A stretch of 64,000 nt of DNA from contig NC_084590.1 of assembly GCF_033807715.1 (NCBI RefSeq), forward strand, positions 6,657,327-6,721,326, written 5' to 3'. The notes below the pieces were generated by a model. That model made no database searches. It was not told the origin of the DNA and was given only the letters and a program-made list of their open reading frames with translations. Below are positions 31,963 through 43,196 of the stretch, one piece after another; the first letter of the stretch is position 1, and every line of letters begins with the position of its first letter. Both the position numbers and the translations under genes were made by a program. Origin of the DNA: Cololabis saira (lineage: Eukaryota > Chordata > Actinopteri > Beloniformes > Belonidae).

Positions 31963-32419
31963 TAGAGTATTTACAGTGGCTTAAGAATGCGTTCGAAAAT
32001 GTACGTCATCATCTATACACCATCAACTTTCCCCCAAATTTAGCCGTTTGGCCCAGCTGTACATTTCACTCATGACTTTTTCAAACTGATTTGCCAATAA
32101 AAACAGTTTTTCCTTAACTTCCTGAACCCTAAAACCCTCTTAACTTTATACTGGAGTCACACTGAGACATAAGCAACACTGCATGTAGGTGGAGTAATAC
32201 ATGAAAACGCAGCAGTAGATGCTTCCTACTTCACTACATAAGCCGGTTGAAGCGTAAACATGCTTAAATTGAAGCTCTTTGATCCAAATACAAAGGGAGA
32301 AAGTCTTAGTGTGCAATCTGGTTTCCCACAGTTACCCCAAATTTATCATGAGACAACAGCAGATATTTACAGTCACAGCGACCCCACGTGACCGCACATG
32401 TCTTGCTGCGTCCACACGT

Positions 32420-35400
32420 CTAAGCGATGGCGCTGAACGCTCCGTGGAAGCCGTATGGGATGTTGACCGGAACCTCGGCCCGGCCCAGCTCCTCAAACGT
32501 CTTTGCATCCAAAACCAGGAGGAACGTACTCTTGTCCTGGAACAAAACAACCAGAGGGCATCTTGTCAGGTCTGTGCCCCCCTTGTTAATCCTTTGTTTT
32601 TATTTTTTTTTACATTTTTATCCCAATTCTTTTTCCCATTTTATCACCCAGTGTTCCTACCTAAGTCAGTCCTGGGCATTGCTCCCTCTACCAAACCCGG
32701 GAGGGCCTACCTAATTCCCAATGAAAATGGCCATTCCGAATTAAACTTAATTCCAAAGTAAGTGTCTGGTTTTTTCCGATTTTAAATCTGAATAGAATTA
32801 TTCTGCGATCATGTCTACACTCATTCCGAATTAAATTAATTCCGGTCTTTCTTTCTGCTTGTTCCCTCGCCCGTCTGTCTCCATGACGCTTATATTCCAC
32901 GCTGGGCTGGTTTTCCAAACAAAGTTTCAAGATGGCAGCAGCAGTAAACGCTGGTCAAGAGCAGAGACCATTTATTTAATAAATAGCTTGGAGGACCTGG
33001 AAATTATTAAAAGAACAGATGGAAACAGGAAACATAAACATTTTTTAAGTTTTTCAAAGTTGTAGCAGCTAAGTTTGTTTTTATTCCGGTAGACGTAACT
33101 TCCGGTCCCCCCCTATCCAATCAGAACCTTCCCAACCCCCAGACCTGTAGAGGAATTGGAGAAAGCTCAATTCGGAATTACTATTTCCATGTAAACTCGA
33201 AGGAAAATAGTTTAATTCGGAATAATTAATTCCGAATTAAAAAACATCATGTAACCGTGGCCATTAGCTACCCAAGGGAACATGTGGAGAACATGCAAAC
33301 TCCACACAGAAAGGCCCTTTCACCAACCCCACCCAGGGTGTGGGCACTGAATTCATGGAGGAAACTTAACACGCACTTCAGCGCCCACAGTGTCCCCGGC
33401 GGGAATTGAACCCAGGACCCTCTAGCTGTGAGACGGCTGCACTACCAGCTGTACCAACGTGCCTCCTCCCCATCCCCCCTTGTCAAAAAATTGTCCTAAA
33501 TCAGTCCCCTTTCCAAGACGCGGGAGCTTGCCTGACCTTGTTTGGAGTGACGACCACGGACAGCACAACCCCATCGTCCTCCTCTGCTCCATCGGGGGAG
33601 GGTACAAAGACCGGCTCGGAGGGATACAGACCAGGATGTTCCCACACCTGAAGGAAAAACACTTCAGACATGGCATTGACTACGTTTACATGCAGTCAAA
33701 ATTCGGGTTATTGCTAATTTTCCGGTTACAGAAACATTCAGAATATTCCGTTTACATGGTAATTAATCATTTGGGATATCTGGATCAAACCAGCGACGCA
33801 CGGAGAACGTGATGACGCAATTACCGTCATTTCTGCTTCTTCTTCCTGTATCCAAATTCAAAACAAATGCTGCTTCGGCCAACTTTTCGCTCATCTTCTT
33901 GTAAATCTTGTTATCCCGGCACTTTCTACCTTCTACAAATGCAGAAATGTTCATATCCTTCATTACATTTATGAAGTGATTAGTCTCCTCCTGGTCTTGT
34001 GTTTCTCCGTGTTTAGAAGAACTTCCTGGACTCAAAAGACCAGGATTCCTTGTGAACAGAGCATGTGCAGAAAACAAATTCATGTTCCGTTTGATGGGGA
34101 TATTCCGTTTGGCGTTTACATGACCCAATATTCGGGTTTTAAAAGGACTAACACAGGGGTCATATTGGGGTTTTTCTGGTTATTCAAAGGGGTTATTGGT
34201 GTTTACATGGCCGTGCAAATTTGGGTTATTGTCAATATTCGGGTTTTAAAAGGGTTATTGATGCATGGAAACGAGTACCGGACAGTCACCGCTTTCTTTC
34301 AGTTTTCTACTTCTCTCCCTCACTCTGAACAGAAGGGCAGCTCACCTTCATCTGTTTTCCCTGGATGTCCATCTTGATCAGGGTGTCTCCTACCAGGTGT
34401 CTGAAGCCACAGCTGTAGAAGTAACGGTAGTGATGGGTGTTGTACCTGCCATAGTTGATCTGGGGGAACTCCAGACCACCATAGCGATGGAGATCCTCCT
34501 CATGGAGATCCTCATGGGTGCAGAACACCTGCAAAGAAAAGAGAAAAATGTAAACACTGTGTTATTTGGAGATGTTCCTCCCGGTGACATACGTGGGCGT
34601 GTTCAGCCTCGTTTACCTTGTTCTTGCCGGTTCTGACACAGGTGGCGGTGCTGTCTGGGAGCTCGTTCAGGTCCATGTTGTACGGCGTAGCCTGCTCGAT
34701 GTTGAGAGGCAGCACGAAACGCCGGGGGAAGGTTCTACACAAGGTGTTATACACCTACGGAGGACACGTGAGTCAACATCTTCATGCTCCATGTGCGGAT
34801 CGTTTGTACAATCCACACGACAAATTACAACACGCTATACATGCATTAATTCCCGTATATTTAATTTTTCACAAGTTTCCAAAACATTTGTAATAGTCCA
34901 GGGGCCAGAGCCCAACATTTCACTTGTCAGCACCACTCAAGGTGACCAAACTTACTTATGATTTTTGAAAAGATCCATGACTATAGATGATATTTTATAT
35001 GATAACCTTCCTGAGTGGCAGCTGGATCATAGTTATCAGCTCATGAAGTTCAGAAAATTACATTTTAGATGCTGCTGCATATCCTGGTTTACACTCATGT
35101 AAGGATATCTGTCAATGTTTTACAATATTGTCTTTGGTGTTATTTTAAAGGAAACCTTTTAAGCATTCATTCAAGCTAAGATGTGAATCTTTCTGACCAA
35201 CATAGAGGTCACTGCAGCTCTTTAAACTATAAATAACACACATTTTTACACAATTTTCGCCTACATGATATACTATCTTTTATCCCTGTGTCATCTAGGA
35301 ACAACAGAGACACAAAATACAAAAACTGGAATACTGACAGGACTATAGGGATACAGGAAATGTATAATATACCCCCTACTATATCATTGTTACAGGTCAT

Positions 35401-38400
35401 TGTGAGCCTTAAACTAGAAGAGCATCATTAGACTCCTATGAAACTATAACAGCCACTAGACTAGGCTAATGTCACAAACTGATCTTTATCATGCAAATAC
35501 ACGACATAAAGGAACCACAATGAGATAAAGAACCAGCTTAGTTTTATAAACATTAGAGACACAAAATACAAAAAAAAAAAAAAAGAAAATACAAAAACTA
35601 GAATACTCACAGGACCATAAGGATTCAGGAAATGTATAATACACCCAATTTAGAATCATCAATTAACCTGAAGGGGCTGGTAACTTCATGAGCTGATAAC
35701 TATGATCCAGCTGCCACTCAGGAAGGTTATTATACCAGAATATCATCTACAGACATGGATCTGTTCAAAAATCATAAGTAAGTTTGGTCACCTTGAGTGG
35801 TGCTGATATCTGGTCTGGAACATGGACTATAACCGTTCTGTCACTTTGCAACCCTGTTGAACAGAGGTGTAGGGACCTGCAAAGCCCACCTTGCAAAGGT
35901 CCTCTGCTTCAACCGGTCGGTCCAGGTTTTTGACGGTACAACGGTGTAAGCCGGTCTTGACTTGTTTACCTCATCAAGAGCTTCTCCAGACTTGCGCAGG
36001 TTCTGGATGTTGTAGTTGGAGATTGCCTGACCGTCATCTGAAGCGCACATGTCTATGGTCAAGAAGCCTCCCTCCTCGTAAGCGTTGATCTGGTGGAAGG
36101 TCGACAGCGGCTTGGCCAGATACTTGATGGGGCTCAGCTGAAGTGAAGAAGCAGGGATGAAAACGTTTAGAAGTGCGTTGTTTGGCGCTTCCTTAATGGT
36201 GCTTTTCCACTAGTACCTACTCAGCCTGACTCGACTCGCCTTGCCCTAGTTTATTTTCAATACCCAGATCATAAGTAGGATGTTGGAGTGAAGCTGCTGT
36301 GATGTACTCGATTGTGCGATTCGGCCAACCCCCCGACCAATCGGTGGCCTGTAGTGTGATGATGTCAGATACAGCCCGACGCTTAGAACCTCGGCAGAAT
36401 AGTTACAGAAAAAGTATCTACTTGGCACGTTAGACCCCTGGTGGAGAAAAAACAAACGTGGAAGTGGAGTGGACTCGTGCTGAGTAGGTACTAGTGGAAA
36501 AGCGCCATAAAGCTTGAGATATACTTGCAGTTCTGACCGCGTACGCATCATGGCCGCCACACGTATCCTGCGTTCATTTGATGCGTCGACATGCACGTTC
36601 TCAAAAAGACACTGAACGCGTACGTGACCTGCAGTTCTGGCTCTGGCCGTGAGTGGCGCTGGTCCCGGTCTGATACCAGCTGGTCCCGGTCCTGATACCA
36701 GCTGGTCCCGGTCTGATACCAGCTGGTCCCGGTCTGGTACCAGCTGGTCCTGGTCTGATACCAGCTGGTCCCGGTCTGGTACCAGCTGGTCCTGGTCTGA
36801 TACCAGCTGGTCCCGGTCCTGATACCAGCTGGTCCCGGTCCTGATACCAGCTGGTCCTGGTCTGATACCAGCTGGTCCCGGTCTGATACCAGCTGGTCCC
36901 GGTCTGGTACCAGCTGGTCCCGGTCTGATACCAGCTGGTCCCGGTCCTGATACCAGCTGGTCCCGGTCCTGATACCAGCTGGTCCCGGTCTGATACCAGC
37001 TGGTCCCGGTCTGATACCAGCTGGTCCCGGTCCTGATACCAGCTGGTCCTGGTCTGATACCAGCTGGTCCCGGTCTGATACCAGCTGGTCCCGGTCCTGA
37101 TACCAGCTGGTCCCGGTCTGGTACCAGCTGCTCCCGGTACCAGCTGGTCCCGGTCCCCGTCTGATACCAGCTGGTCCCGGTCACGGTCTGATACCAGCTG
37201 GTCCCGGTACCAGCTGGTGTCGCTGGCGCCGTTTCCTTTGCCGAGATGCAACCAAAGCAATGTTATAATCTCCTACATCATCCAATGGTGTCATGTTAAC
37301 TTGTTTGTTGTTCTAATCTGTTACTGCTACTACCACTGCTACTCAATATTTAATCACTTTTCCAACTGTTGCTCTGCTTACTGCCCCCTATCGGTCACCA
37401 CCGGTACGACGCGCTCTCCTCATGTACTACGTGAGCGACGTTGCGGTTGGTGGTGCACACGTGAACGGACGTGAACGCAAGCACCAACAGCAAGTATATC
37501 CCAGGCCTAAGAAGTGAGGGTCCGAGTTTGAGCCGTACCTGTCCAGTGTGTTTGTGAACGAGGTGGAAGATGGTGTTGAGTTTTGGGTCCCAGGAGAAGC
37601 CGTCACTGATGCTTTTGCCTGTCAGCTTGCCTGTCGCAATTTTCAGCAGGTCCATCTTGATTGGCTGCTCGATGAACACCACGTAGTTCTCAGACATCGC
37701 TACAAAAGGATGGAGATGCCCGGATTAGTTTCAAGATCCGGAGAGGGTTAATCCAGCTGCTGCTGTAACCAGGAAGGATGAGCAGCTCACCAAAGCTGTG
37801 GTAGTAGGAGGGTTTGGTCTTGTCCCCTGAAGCTATCGAGCACAGCACTGTGGCTCCCTCCAGGGTTTCATCCTCTTCTTTCTTGCTTGGGGGCACTCGG
37901 ATGATTTTGTAGTATGCTCCTGTTGGTGAAGATGCTGTTAGTTCCCTCGTGAAGCTTAGCTGCCTTGTTTCAAGCCCTGAAATGCTATTTCACACATATT
38001 TCACATGTTTTTCATACCATAGTGCCTTTTTAAAATACCTTTAGGAGTGTAGGAGTTCCCCATGTTGTACGTGGTTCCATCAGGCTCAGTGTGAGGGTGT
38101 GCAGTCGCTCCATTCACAGCAATAAAGTTGGTCCAGTCCACCTAATGAAGACAAATTCATCAGATGAGTGTGGAGACTGACAGTGGCCGGCAAGCCTGTC
38201 ATAAATCCAGGTTGTTTTTCCACTTGTTGAGGACTTTCCACAGCAGTCGTGTCAATAAAGCTTCACTGAATGTTGTGCTACTGTACCTTCTGTTTTGTCT
38301 CCAGGTTCTCTGGATCCACCTTGTGCATGATGTTGGTCTCTGTGCTGACGTAGTAATCGCCCTTGTAGTTGACAAAACTGACGTTGGCATTGTCCGAGGC

Positions 38401-39121
38401 CTCTGGAAGGACAGATCACACGTCAACATGGCAATGCAGCGGGAAAAGTCTGCTTGGTTTTCATGCACTTGTAGGGGAAAACTCACTCGGTAACTCAAAT
38501 CTAGACAGAAAACGCTGAAAGAAGTTCTTGCAAGGGTCTGGCATAGTGATGGTCCCAAACTCAGACACCATAATACGATTGTGCTCCTTGTTGGATTGGT
38601 AACTGTCGCTTGATAGGAAGCGACTTTTATAAGTCACCTGACCATCAGATATTTTGAACTGGTGCAGGAGAGCCATCCCATCGAACCAGTGATTAAACCT
38701 GGGGAGTATAGAGGAAACGTGAGCTTTGTAACCGTCTGTGGTACATTTGATAAACATTTGAGACGGTGTTCCCACCTCTGGTTACCGATCTCAAACTTCC
38801 CCGGCCCATTCCTCAGGAAGTTCCCCTTGATCCAGTTTGGGATTGAGCCCGTTATGTGGGTGCTGATGGGCTCAGGAGTTTCCTGCACTGAAGTCACAAT
38901 CTTCTCAATGCAAGGCAGACCGTGCACATCTGTGAAGTGGCTGATGGTCTTTCTGGACTTGGATTTTTTGACTGTTGCAGAAAAAAGTTGTCAGTCTTAA
39001 AACATGCAAGATGACTTTCAAAAGACATCCCTGTTCAGAAGAAGTCAAACAGCCAAAGTTCCGGTCCGATGGGATAGTGCTTACCTTTAGTGCCCATCTT
39101 CTGGTGTTTGATGGTGTCCAT
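32420..39121 (-). CDS. bco2: Beta,beta-carotene 9',10'-oxygenase 2-like (12 exons, 556 aa)
   Basis: Exons on the minus strand: 39121-39085, 38971-38776, 38698-38487, 38402-38287, 38141-38039, 37919-37791, 37699-37539, 36137-35970, 34754-34617, 34528-34346, 33647-33537, 32536-32420. All join in frame across GT-AG introns to 556 residues, the normal size for BCO2. The four iron-binding histidines of the carotenoid oxygenase family are visible: in [13 protein letters not shown] (H202/H204), YYHSFAMSENY (H262), [12 protein letters not shown] (H333) and PYGFHGAF (H549). [13 protein letters not shown] near the end and [10 protein letters not shown] in exon 10 favour BCO2 over BCO1 or RPE65. Known role: an Fe(II) enzyme that cleaves carotenoids and xanthophylls eccentrically, usually mitochondrial. 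No obvious long targeting peptide is seen (start [12 protein letters not shown]), and a longer upstream start cannot be excluded. Introns carry MITEs and a minisatellite. The paralogue (bco2a, bco2b or bco2l) cannot be told from this window. Confidence 0.96.
32727..33265. mobile_element. TIR element 'ATGGCCATTCCGAATTAAA' in bco2 last intron
   Basis: Left motifs (atggccattccgaattaaac, ttaattccaaagta) and right motifs (tttaattcggaataatt, ccgtggccat) are inverted. The repeated 'ttccgaattaa' units suggest subterminal repeats. It interrupts a SINE-like repeat. Confidence 0.55.
33285..33475 (-). repeat. tRNA-like SINE-type repeat (copy 1)
   Basis: On the minus strand it reads as a common fish repeat with a B-box-like ggttcaattcc preceded by 'gtagtgcagccgtctcacag'. 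The conserved ggagaacatgcaaactccac lies downstream. A longer copy is at 46175-46492. Assignment as tRNA-derived is inferred from the box motif. Confidence 0.5.
33677..34277 (-). mobile_element. TIR element 'TGACTACGTTTACATGCAGTCA' (copy 2) with Myb/SANT-like remnant
   Basis: Same family as 11711-12369. The minus-strand frame 34128-33763 encodes about 121 residues with [20 protein letters not shown] followed by [20 protein letters not shown]. This is a Myb/SANT-like (MADF-type) DNA-binding domain of the kind that accompanies Harbinger transposases. The element almost fills bco2 intron 10 (between exons at 33647 and 34346). No transposase catalytic domain remains. Confidence 0.68.
34935..35810. 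mobile_element. Inverted-repeat MITE in bco2 intron 8
   Basis: The arm 34935-35050 (cactcaaggtgaccaaactt ... cagctcatgaagttc) is repeated inverted at about 35685-35806 (aacttcatgagctgataact ... aagtttggtcaccttgagtg). The spacer is AT-rich with its own internal repeats (gagacacaaaatacaaaaa at 35308 and 35556). Confidence 0.68.
36196..36508. mobile_element. MITE 'GGTGCTTTTCCACTAGTACC'
   Basis: Inverted ends atggtgcttttccactagta and tactagtggaaaagcgccat, a widespread short fish element. It lies in bco2 intron 7, immediately abutting the next element. Confidence 0.7.
36511..37507. mobile_element. TIR element housing a 21-bp minisatellite, TAA duplication
   Basis: Left end agcttgagatatacttgcag and right end ctgttgg-type gcaagtatatcccaggcc are inverted, flanked by TAA (36508-36510 and 37508-37510), compatible with a Harbinger-type insertion. 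The middle is the 36655-37215 minisatellite. Confidence 0.6.
36655..37215. repeat. 21/22-bp minisatellite (CTGATACCAGCTGGTCCCGGT), about 26 copies
   Basis: Tandem units gataccagctggtcccggtct with cc/tc variants and 15-base short forms at the right end. Long open frames on the minus strand (WYQTGT-type repeats) are artefacts. Confidence 0.95.
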
Positions 39122-39463
39122 GCTGGTGGTTGCGTGTTCTGTAGCCGTCCCTTTCTTTTAGTGCTGCTGTTTCCCCGGGATGGGCTTGCAGTTTTATACC
39201 ATCCTCCAGACGTCGACGCCCCGGGAGATGGGCAGGCCTGGATGCAGCGATCAGTTTGTGCTTGTGTAAGCCTGTACAACACAGGCGTACAGCGGGATCA
39301 CAAGATAACCAAAGTGATAACTGAGATAATCGCTTGACTGAGCAAGCTTATCACAAATAGCTCTTTATCTCACTTCAAAGATTCATATTTGTAAGATTTT
39401 GAAAGCAGAAAAGTTGCTAGAGGGATTTTTTTTTAATGGTAATAGCTGCACACAACACATCCT

Positions 39464-39889
39464 TTAATATCTGTTTTTGCAACCTTCTATTTCTGGAAGA
39501 ATGAAAGCATTGGTGAATGTTTTTGTTCTCGTTGCGTTTAATTGAGTGCAGTAATGAAATGAGGACCCCATCCCTGCTCGCCACACGGTAAAATCCACCA
39601 GGTTCACAGTCCTTTCCTTGCAGAATCGATCAAGGGGACCGAGCAAGGTCATTTTTCTAGATACCCAGTCTGAGAGTGCCTCTCCATCACTATCCACTAC
39701 TGGGTATCCCCAGTCAAGGTGGTGGCTGTTGAAGTCCCCCACATAGATGGCTGGGTGGGGTAGGACCTCTAAATCCCAGTAGGTACTAGGGGGCTTGTAC
39801 ATGTTGACAATATTGAAACCACCGATAGCTATGGTATCAGAGTAATGTGTTGTTGTCAAGTGGTTTGCCTCAGCTATGCCAAAACACAC
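39464..39889 (-). pseudogene. Non-LTR retrotransposon APE-type endonuclease fragment
   Basis: A 141-residue minus frame contains GGFNIVNMYKPPSTYWDL and HPAIYVGDFNSHHLDWGYPV. The GDFN-x-H motif is that of the exonuclease-endonuclease-phosphatase domain of LINE-encoded proteins. The rest of the element is absent, so it is a 5'- and 3'-truncated remnant about 340 bases upstream of bco2. Confidence 0.75.
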
Positions 39890-39989
39890 ATCGTGTCACC
39901 TTCCATGTTTGGCATGCAGGGTACAGCACAGGAGGTCAAAGCCATTGATGGTGTAGCAACCTGGTGGGGGCTGGGCTGGATCTGGCCGG

Positions 39990-40140
39990 TGGGCCTTGCG
40001 TTTGACACATGTTCCCTACATTATCTATAAAATGGGCTCTGGTGTAAGTTTGTACTGGAGTATGAGGCTATTGTCTCTATAAACCACTTTGAATCAACTT
40101 TTTGTTGAGTTGTGCTATACATATAAACTTGCCTTGCCCA
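39990..40140 (+). repeat. Non-LTR 3'-tail-like repeat
   Basis: Sequence ccactttgaatcaacttttt ... ataaacttgccttgccc resembles the forward orientation of the tail repeats at 16243 and 27640. Confidence 0.5.
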
Positions 40141-40432
40141 AAGTTAACGGATTCTTATCTTATGAGGAGATTTAACAGGCTCCCAACAACAGTCATTCCC
40201 TTAACAACAGTGCCATCAAGACTGTAAAGTAAAATCACACCTGGAGTTTTCATGCTAATGCCAGAGAAATTGCATCCATCTTACACCCGTCTGTATTTAC
40301 ATCAGATTATAAATAACCTTCAACCTTCACAAATGATGGCCTTGTCTGCGTTCTGGCTCAGAAACCAACAGTGGATCCACACGTAGTAATGTGTGAGTGC
40401 ACTGTTTGTATTCGATTATGGTGACTGATGAC

Positions 40433-41490
40433 CAGTGTTGGGACTAACGCGTTACAGAAACGCTGTTAGTTTTGGCGGTAACTAATACTCTAACGCATTA
40501 CTTTTTAAATTCAGTAACTCAGTTACCGTTACCAAACTGTGCGTTACTTCGTTATTTCTGGCTACACTGAAGCTTTTTTTCCCCCCACATGCGGAGACCG
40601 GAGGAAACGTAGTGTGTGTGCTTTCAAAAACATGACCAGTCATGGCGAGCCAAGAGAGCAAGGAGAGTTTCACAACATGGAGATATTGTCATTATTTCGG
40701 TTTTGTCGAGCAGCACAATGACAAAAACATTTCAGTGGAGTTTAACCGAGGGACGTCTGTAAGCAGGTCCAACATAGAAAACATGCTACCTATTTCTACA
40801 GTGGAGTCACCCGCTTTCAGGCAGCTAATTAGCATGATAGCATGCTAATTAGCATGATAGCATGCCCAGGCAGCATGCGGCACATGGGACGGAAAACTTT
40901 CTCGAACTACTTGGATAAGGAATATACAAAAATGGAAAATGAGCTAAAGAAGACATTCGAAGTGCTGGACTACATGTCGACCACCGACATGTAGTCCAGC
41001 ACTTTTGCCCTTTTATTCTGAATAATGGCCTACAGTATATTCAGCTTGTTAACAGTTTTAGTGTTATTTATTTCAGAGGTCATTAGAAAGAAAAAAAGGC
41101 TTTTATTATTCTATGTTTTAGAAAATCCCACATTTGTTCAGTTTATGGCTGACTTAAATAAATTGCCATTTAAAAATAGCTTTGTGTTTGTGTCAGATTT
41201 GTTTGTACAGACTATAATGCTTAGCAGATTTCAGTGATTTGAATGCAAATTAATTGAAACCGTCAAGTTGATCAACAGTTTTTATTATTCTCCATACAGT
41301 ACCTGCTGAAATGAAGGCTAGAGGGGCATTAATGGGAGCATTTAAAATAATGTTGTTTTTTTTTAAGTAACTAAAAAGTTACTTTCCATAGTAACTCATT
41401 AGTTTTTGGTCTAGGTAACTGAGTTACTTTTTAATGAAGTAACTAGTAACGCTAACTAGTTACCATTTTTCAGCAACTAGCACAACACTG
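40433..41490 (+). mobile_element. hAT-like element 'CAGTGTTGGGACTAACGCGTTA' with broken transposase start
   Basis: Ends cagtgttgggactaacgcgt and agcaactagcacaacactg follow the CAGTG...CACTG pattern of hAT elements, with 'gtaactnagttac' subterminal motifs. The frame at 40642 begins MASQESKESF then WRYCHYFGFVEQHNDKN, resembling the start of ZBED-type hAT transposases. Most of the coding region is deleted. Flanking bases do not form a clear 8-bp duplication. Confidence 0.68.
40961..41003. repeat. Perfect 19-bp stem / 5-base loop hairpin
   Basis: 40961-40979 is the exact reverse complement of 40985-41003, with loop accac. It lies within the hAT remnant at the point where transposase-like sequence stops. 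Confidence 0.95.
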
Positions 41491-42490
41491 CTGACTGGCA
41501 GAAAGTTAGGGAGCTTTACAGAACTAATAAAAAAAAAAAAAAAAAAAAAAAAAATCGGCGGAGTCAGCGCAACAACCATGATTTTTAACCGACAGCGTCC
41601 CTACTTTCAGCGCCGGTGGAGCTCGGTTTGTGTCATGTAGGACAGCAGAGGCTCATCACAGCCAGAACTTTGTCCCCGGTCTCAGCTGTCCCGTCACGAC
41701 TCTCAGTTCTGCTTCATGCACACTCAAATCATTTCATCCTGTAATGTGAAGCTCATTTAGGAAATTCCCACAGAACCGATGCCATGCCCTGCAGCAGTCA
41801 CATCCCAGAGCAGAAAACCAACACAGTAATTGGACCGGACTCAAGTCAGCGGTTCCTCAAACATGGAAACTAACCCCAGCAAGATTCTGGAAGCATGCAT
41901 GCAGCACACATGACACAACTGCACAAATGTGGATGTGAAAGACTGATACCAGCTACTTCTACTTACCGCAGAAGAAGAACTGCTCTGTCATGGAAATCAA
42001 CAGGGTTTCATAACATTACGTACTGTTTTTTTTTTTACCAAAGCAGATAAACCTTGATTGGACTGATTTCATAGTTGCTTAGTCAGGCCTTTATATAGTC
42101 CAAAAGAAAAAGAAGAACTTTTGTTTACTATGTGTTACAGCAGTTGTAGTGTTCATTTGGACTTGAAGATGTTTTGGTTCTACTGCTACTTTTAGGATAT
42201 TATGACTTGTTTTGGGTCGACTGCAAAGAAAGGCTTACTTGTATCTGTTTATCTGCGCTGCACAATACAACATAAAAGTACAAAAGTAGTACCAGACTGT
42301 AGCAGGTCCTAGTCCAAGTGAAATAAAACCTCAGGTGGACGACATGTAACCTTTGTCACTGGGCCGTTATTTCATATATGGAAGCCGGAGAGAAGAAAGT
42401 GAGGGTAACCTTCTGCACCCCCATGTTCAGCAGCTCATAGATACGTCTTCATCAGCAGGAATTCTCAGGAGATGGTTGTTTATGTTATGT
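41491..42490. other. Intergenic stretch without recognised gene
   Basis: Contains a run of A at 41529-41554. I recognise no exon, RNA gene or repeat boundary. Confidence 0.3.
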
Positions 42491-42497
42491 TTATGTA

Positions 42498-42600
42498 ATA
42501 ATTGCTTGGGGTTTATGTTCTGGGTCTCTGGAAAGATCCTAGAGACAACTTCTGTTGTAATAGATGCTATAGAAATAAAATTGAATCGCATTGAATTGGT
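42498..42600 (+). repeat. Non-LTR/SINE 3' tail (ATTGA-type end)
   Basis: Reads tctctggaaagatcctagag then aattgaatcgcattgaattg, the tail pattern of a common fish retroposon. Confidence 0.55.
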
Positions 42601-42649
42601 TCCTGTCAGACTTCATCGGTGTCTCTGTCGCCTCCAACTGGCTCAAAAC

Positions 42650-43196
42650 TATTTTCTGCACTATAAGGCGCACCGCATTATAAGGTGCAGCTTCAATGAA
42701 TGATGTATTTGAAAACGTTTCCATATATAAGGCGCACCGCATTATAAGGCGCTACAGTAGAGGCTGGGGTTATGTTATGCATCCATTAGACCAAGGGTCG
42801 GCAACCCGCGGCTCCGGAGCCGCATGCGGCTCTTTCATCCTTATACTGCGGCTCCGAGTGGCTTGGGAAAATAAATTACAAAAAAAAAAAAAGTATTTAA
42901 TTGAAGTGTATTTTCTTTGTGTTAGTTCTTTAATATTTTATTTCTAAATTGGAAGATTATTGTGATCCGGGAACTCTGTAACTCCAGTGTAGCTAATTTT
43001 GCCTGGAGTGAGGAGACCCATCCAATATGGCGGCCACGCTGGATTACGTTCCAGCAGGTCATGAGGCGTCTACGTATATATGTTTATGGTTGCGAGACCT
43101 TTTGCGGCTCAATATTGATCCATATATAAGGCGCACGGTCAGCTTTTGAAAAAATTGAAGGCTTTTAGGTGCGCCTTATAGTGCGGAAAATACGGT
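42650..43196. mobile_element. TIR element 'CACTATAAGGCGCACCGCATTATAAGG' with nested hAT fragment
   Basis: Inverted ends ttctgcactataaggcgcac and gtgcgccttatagtgcggaa. Further 'ataaggcgcaccgcattataa' copies lie inside. From about 42792 to 43112 there is sequence of the 'gggtcggcaacccgcggctc' hAT-like family. Confidence 0.62.

Larger units (their letters stand above)
30590..31985 (-). mobile_element. L2-like LINE fragment with internal 21-bp minisatellite
   Basis: The left end (aattcaattttatttatata) is, in reverse, the 3' tail type of fish non-LTR elements. The minus-strand frame 31541-31876 contains SLAPHYLQDLIVPYVPGRAL then RSRSAGLLVVP, matching the C-terminal region of L2/Rex-like reverse transcriptases. 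A minisatellite (30930-31555) separates the two. Confidence 0.62.

Noticed and set aside
33285..33475. A genuine tRNA gene
   Set aside because: Only a B-box-like motif is present; no cloverleaf can be drawn and the sequence matches a dispersed repeat with a second copy at 46175-46492.
36246..37260. 312- and 219-codon WYQTGTS-repeat frames on the minus strand
   Set aside because: Products of the 21-bp minisatellite in bco2 intron 7; they cross MITE sequence and contain no domain.
40433..41490. 8-bp target duplication for this hAT-like element
   Set aside because: Flanks ctgatgac and ctgactgg agree at only four of eight positions.
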